From Ophiodon elongatus (taxonomy: Eukaryota; Chordata; Actinopteri; Perciformes; Hexagrammidae): DNA of 64,000 bases. The notes beneath the pieces were generated by a model. It had not been told where the DNA came from. It did not search any database and saw nothing but the letters and a program-made list of their open reading frames with translations. Made by a program: the position numbers and the translations under genes. The stretch covers positions 1,402,501 through 1,466,500 of the forward strand of contig JACSYO010002129.1 in the NCBI GenBank assembly GCA_016806645.1, written 5' to 3'. Shown here piece after piece: positions 61,517-64,000 of this stretch (position 1 is the first letter of the stretch; each line of letters starts with the position of its first letter).

Positions 61517-64000
61517 AATAATTTGAAATTATATTCACAATCTACTGACTGCAGAGGCGCCAAAGGCTATTTTCTATTCAAATGCCCAGATAACATTTTC
61601 TTTGTTGTAGTCTGCCAGAAACATTGGAGCTTCTGATAAACTCCGTGAGAAGAGAGAAAATGCCCAAGTGGATTCTGGTACTACCGCTCCTCCACCTCCT
61701 CAGAGGCACCACAAAGCCCTTTGAAGCAGCAACTGTTGGAAACTCATCTATGTTATCCTCGGTAGGTCTGCAAGGCCTTGGAATTACTTCCTCGACATAC
61801 ATGAACAGTCAAGATAGGAAGTAAGTAAAGCTTACATAAACATTTTCCAGTACATTTATTATTAAATAGATAGATGTTGCTCTACATATGTTTACTTGCT
61901 CTTCTGTTTTCAGGGGATTGGTGAATGTGGTGAAAAACGACAGTCACTTGATGAAAGTGGATGCACTTTTAGTGCGATCCTGCTTGTACTTGATGCCATT
62001 AGAAGGCCTGATGGACTGTGTCTTAAACATCAACACGGAGCTTTTGGACATACTTCATGTGTTCACCAACAAGACTCCCCAAGAAATTTCCTACAGTAGC
62101 TTTCAGGTGAAGGGGGACACCCGTTATTGAAAATAATACAATTTAGGGTTATAGTAAAGTTTTATTAATCTTCTTGGATTTCTGCTTTACAGGAAGTATC
62201 TGACATTCTCTCACATATCCAAGGACATCTGATTGAGGAAAAATACAGGTGATTGGCTCTTCTAGATTTAGCAGATTTGCAATTGAATCTTCATTAACTT
62301 TCCTGGTTTAATCTTCTACTCCTGTTTTGTTCATAGTCATTTTACCGCAGCTTATGGGAGAGAGTGCCTAGCAACAGCAGTGAAACTGTTAGAGAAGATC
62401 TGCAATGGAGTCAAACCAGCATCTTATGGACCGAACTACCTTAATATTCCTGTAGCTTGTGTGAATCTGGTTGCGTCAGTGTCGGACTTTGGTCACTGTA
62501 ACAAACAGCAGGTACGTGACGTGAATCGTATAAGGCAAGATGTTAGCATTTCAGACCTAATTTTAGTCTTGCTGATCTTAAATACTGTACTATTTTATTC
62601 TCGTCTAGGAGACTGAAGAAGGAGAAAGAGAGCAGCAATATGCAAAAGACTTGGTGATCTCTCGGGCAAAGATTATTATGAGAGACTGGATCAGTCGGTC
62701 CTTCAAGCAGGGTTTGCTGAACAGGGCTTTCTTATCCATGTTACGAGTTGAGGCTACATCGGAGATTGAGGTGAACAGTTTGGTTGTGTTTTGTAAATAA
62801 AATGCAAAATGTACAAATAATTGGTACAAAGACTTGACAATGGTTCTTGTGTTGGTTGTATCTTACAGATGTGGAACAACGTAATCTCCATCCACTTCAA
62901 AGACGAAGATTGCACAAAAGAATGGAGACAGACATTCACAATGGATTTTGAGGGCAAGTACAAGCAGGTATGTGACATCTTCTGCAGATCCATCTTAATG
63001 TTTTTGATTTGATTTTGTTTTTGGTTGAACTCAAAATAGTTATTGAGTCTGTCTGATTTTAGGAATCTGCTGTGGATCAAATTGAATTCTACTGCACAAA
63101 GATAGAGGAGCTCAGTGAATCCCATCCACACGTTGCTGCTAGTATTGAGAGATGTGCTCTTGAGGCTGTTACATCATTGTGCCAGGTATGAAGACTTCTC
63201 ATTCACTTTTAAAATGTATATGTATTAACCCCCATCCCCCTTACCTTGGAGCGACACACACCTTCCCCCAACCACTGAATATAATCATGTTATGAACTTA
63301 TTTATATTACTGTCTATAGTGTACATATCTGTATTCTGTGCACTCACAATAAAGTTGTGTCTAATCTAAGAAATTGATGGCATGCATGAGTAACAGATTT
63401 ACTTCATCATTTAAAAGATGCGCAGAAATGTTTAATGCTGTTTCATCTCAAATGCAGACCAAGTCTGAGGGAAAGCTGTTTGAGAAGTTCAAGGTAAACT
63501 GGAAGTTCGGGAAACTCATCTCAGCCATTATCCAGAAATCCTGGCCAAAGGACAGTCACGGAAAATTTCAGGAAGATGAAGAATTGGTCCTCCAGCATCT
63601 CCTCTCCTGGACTGCTGCCAAAGACTATTTCCGACTGCATGGTATCTCCTCTGGAATAAATAAACCCTTAAAACACACAACAAATTAAAAATATCAGTGT
63701 AGTAAGGAGGTAGAATATAATTGTAAAAAACATAGTGCTATGACCTCTAATTCATAAGATCAATCACCCTCCAACAGTAGAAATCCGGGCTTCAGTTTAT
63801 GACTTCATGGCAGAACTTCAGACAAAAAGGGTAAAATGTCATTTCTGTCATTGCAGGCGCAGACGAAAAGCTGATTGAGACGCTCTCCCAAGATGCCAGG
63901 GATAGAATAGCCATAGCCATATCATCATTCTCAGCCATCGTCAATCGACTGGTCCACGGAGACATTAAGACCAGCCTGCTCAATATTATTTTGGAGAAAA
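56807..64000 (+). CDS. rnf213: E3 ubiquitin ligase RNF213, N-terminal part (17 coding exons; runs off the window)
   Basis: RNF213 is a giant AAA+ ATPase/E3 ligase of lipid droplets and antimicrobial defence. Only the N-terminal 1,209 residues are here. Exons: 56807-56903, 57623-57777, 58592-59521, 59639-59820, 59925-60092, 60502-60701, 60806-61095, 61186-61445, 61611-61820, 61914-62106, 62193-62248, 62337-62511, 62609-62770, 62869-62967, 63063-63185, 63458-63641, 63857 onward; frame kept throughout. The start gives MKCPRCNYNILKTAKFCSEC, a zinc ribbon (C3, C6, C17, C20) as in human. Then come a poly-Lys stretch, a low-complexity region with an 11-unit EEAPGKPD repeat (residues 188-275), a CBM20-type starch-binding fold at about 466-590 (IYFHAVL...FIRAGHVLGNWE...IPYKYVVY...DWHQYDDI), and the helical N-arm (WAL/KSWP motifs). 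AAA+ and RING domains must lie beyond 64000. Fish often have several rnf213 genes; which one is unknown. Confidence 0.95.
58901..59164 (+). repeat. rnf213: Coding minisatellite, 11 x 24 bp, in rnf213 exon 3
   Basis: Eleven head-to-tail 24-bp units each encode EEAPGKPD. Unit 7 carries Cys for Gly (EEAPCKPD), and units 8-10 share a GAC for GAT change, which traces local copying. The period is a multiple of three, so unit gain or loss keeps frame. Confidence 0.97.
61481..61516. repeat. (ATCT)n microsatellite in rnf213 intron
   Basis: About nine ATCT units in the intron before the exon at 61611. Confidence 0.95.
63235..63370 (+). mobile_element. Possible LINE-type 3' tail in rnf213 intron
   Basis: The order TATTACTGTCTATAGTGT...CACTCACAATAAAGTTG..TCTAATCTAA resembles fish LINE 3' tails that end in short TCTAA repeats. 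Only the tail is recognisable, so this is tentative. Confidence 0.35.

Overview
This is a stretch of vertebrate chromosome, almost certainly from a ray-finned (teleost) fish. The genes are split into many short exons with GT-AG introns. The protein-coding set follows the order of human chromosome 17q25.3 (PYCR1, MAFG, PCYT2, NPB, RNF213). Two further genes are typical of fish: a Gv-class G protein alpha subunit and a CD22/Siglec-like immunoglobulin receptor. The non-coding DNA carries teleost-type interspersed repeats and very many microsatellites. I see no prokaryotic, viral or CRISPR-like system.

Layout. 1-4.5 kb: pycr1 (+), mitochondrial pyrroline-5-carboxylate reductase, seven coding exons, with an old LINE/hAT-like repeat cluster in intron 3. 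4.6-20.3 kb: mafg (+), with a CpG-rich promoter and untranslated first exon, a 10-kb first intron full of simple repeats, two coding exons and a 3.9-kb 3' UTR. 20.3-22.4 kb: intergenic; human SIRT7 lies here but nothing similar is visible. 22.4-32.6 kb: pcyt2 (+), ethanolamine-phosphate cytidylyltransferase, 13 coding exons, with a CTG triplet run just upstream of the start codon. 32.8-43.3 kb: a MITE-like repeat, then gnav1 (+), nine coding exons. 43.6-45.1 kb: npb (-), neuropeptide B, two coding exons, convergent with gnav1. 46.0-49.9 kb: an intact Ig-superfamily receptor with three Ig domains, one membrane helix and a tyrosine-motif tail (+). 51.2-52.6 kb: the wreck of a tandem copy of that receptor. 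53.2-53.8 kb: a hAT-type MITE with a target-site duplication. 54.8-64.0 kb: the 5' part of rnf213 (+), running off the window, with a consensus interferon-response element beside its first exon.

The genes are not a pathway. Two are housekeeping enzymes (proline and phosphatidylethanolamine synthesis), one a stress-response bZIP partner, two are signalling genes (gnav1, npb) and two are probably immune (Ig receptor, rnf213). Exon borders were placed by hand from splice consensus, reading-frame continuity and similarity to known families. All eight gene models that matter keep frame across every junction.

Most notable: the receptor locus, where a second possible tail exon carries a Tyr motif after a 26-residue Asp/Glu run; the decayed neighbouring copy; an 11-unit coding minisatellite in rnf213; a near-perfect double hairpin in rnf213 intron 1; a frame-preserving, stop-free intron in mafg; and a GC-AG intron in pycr1.
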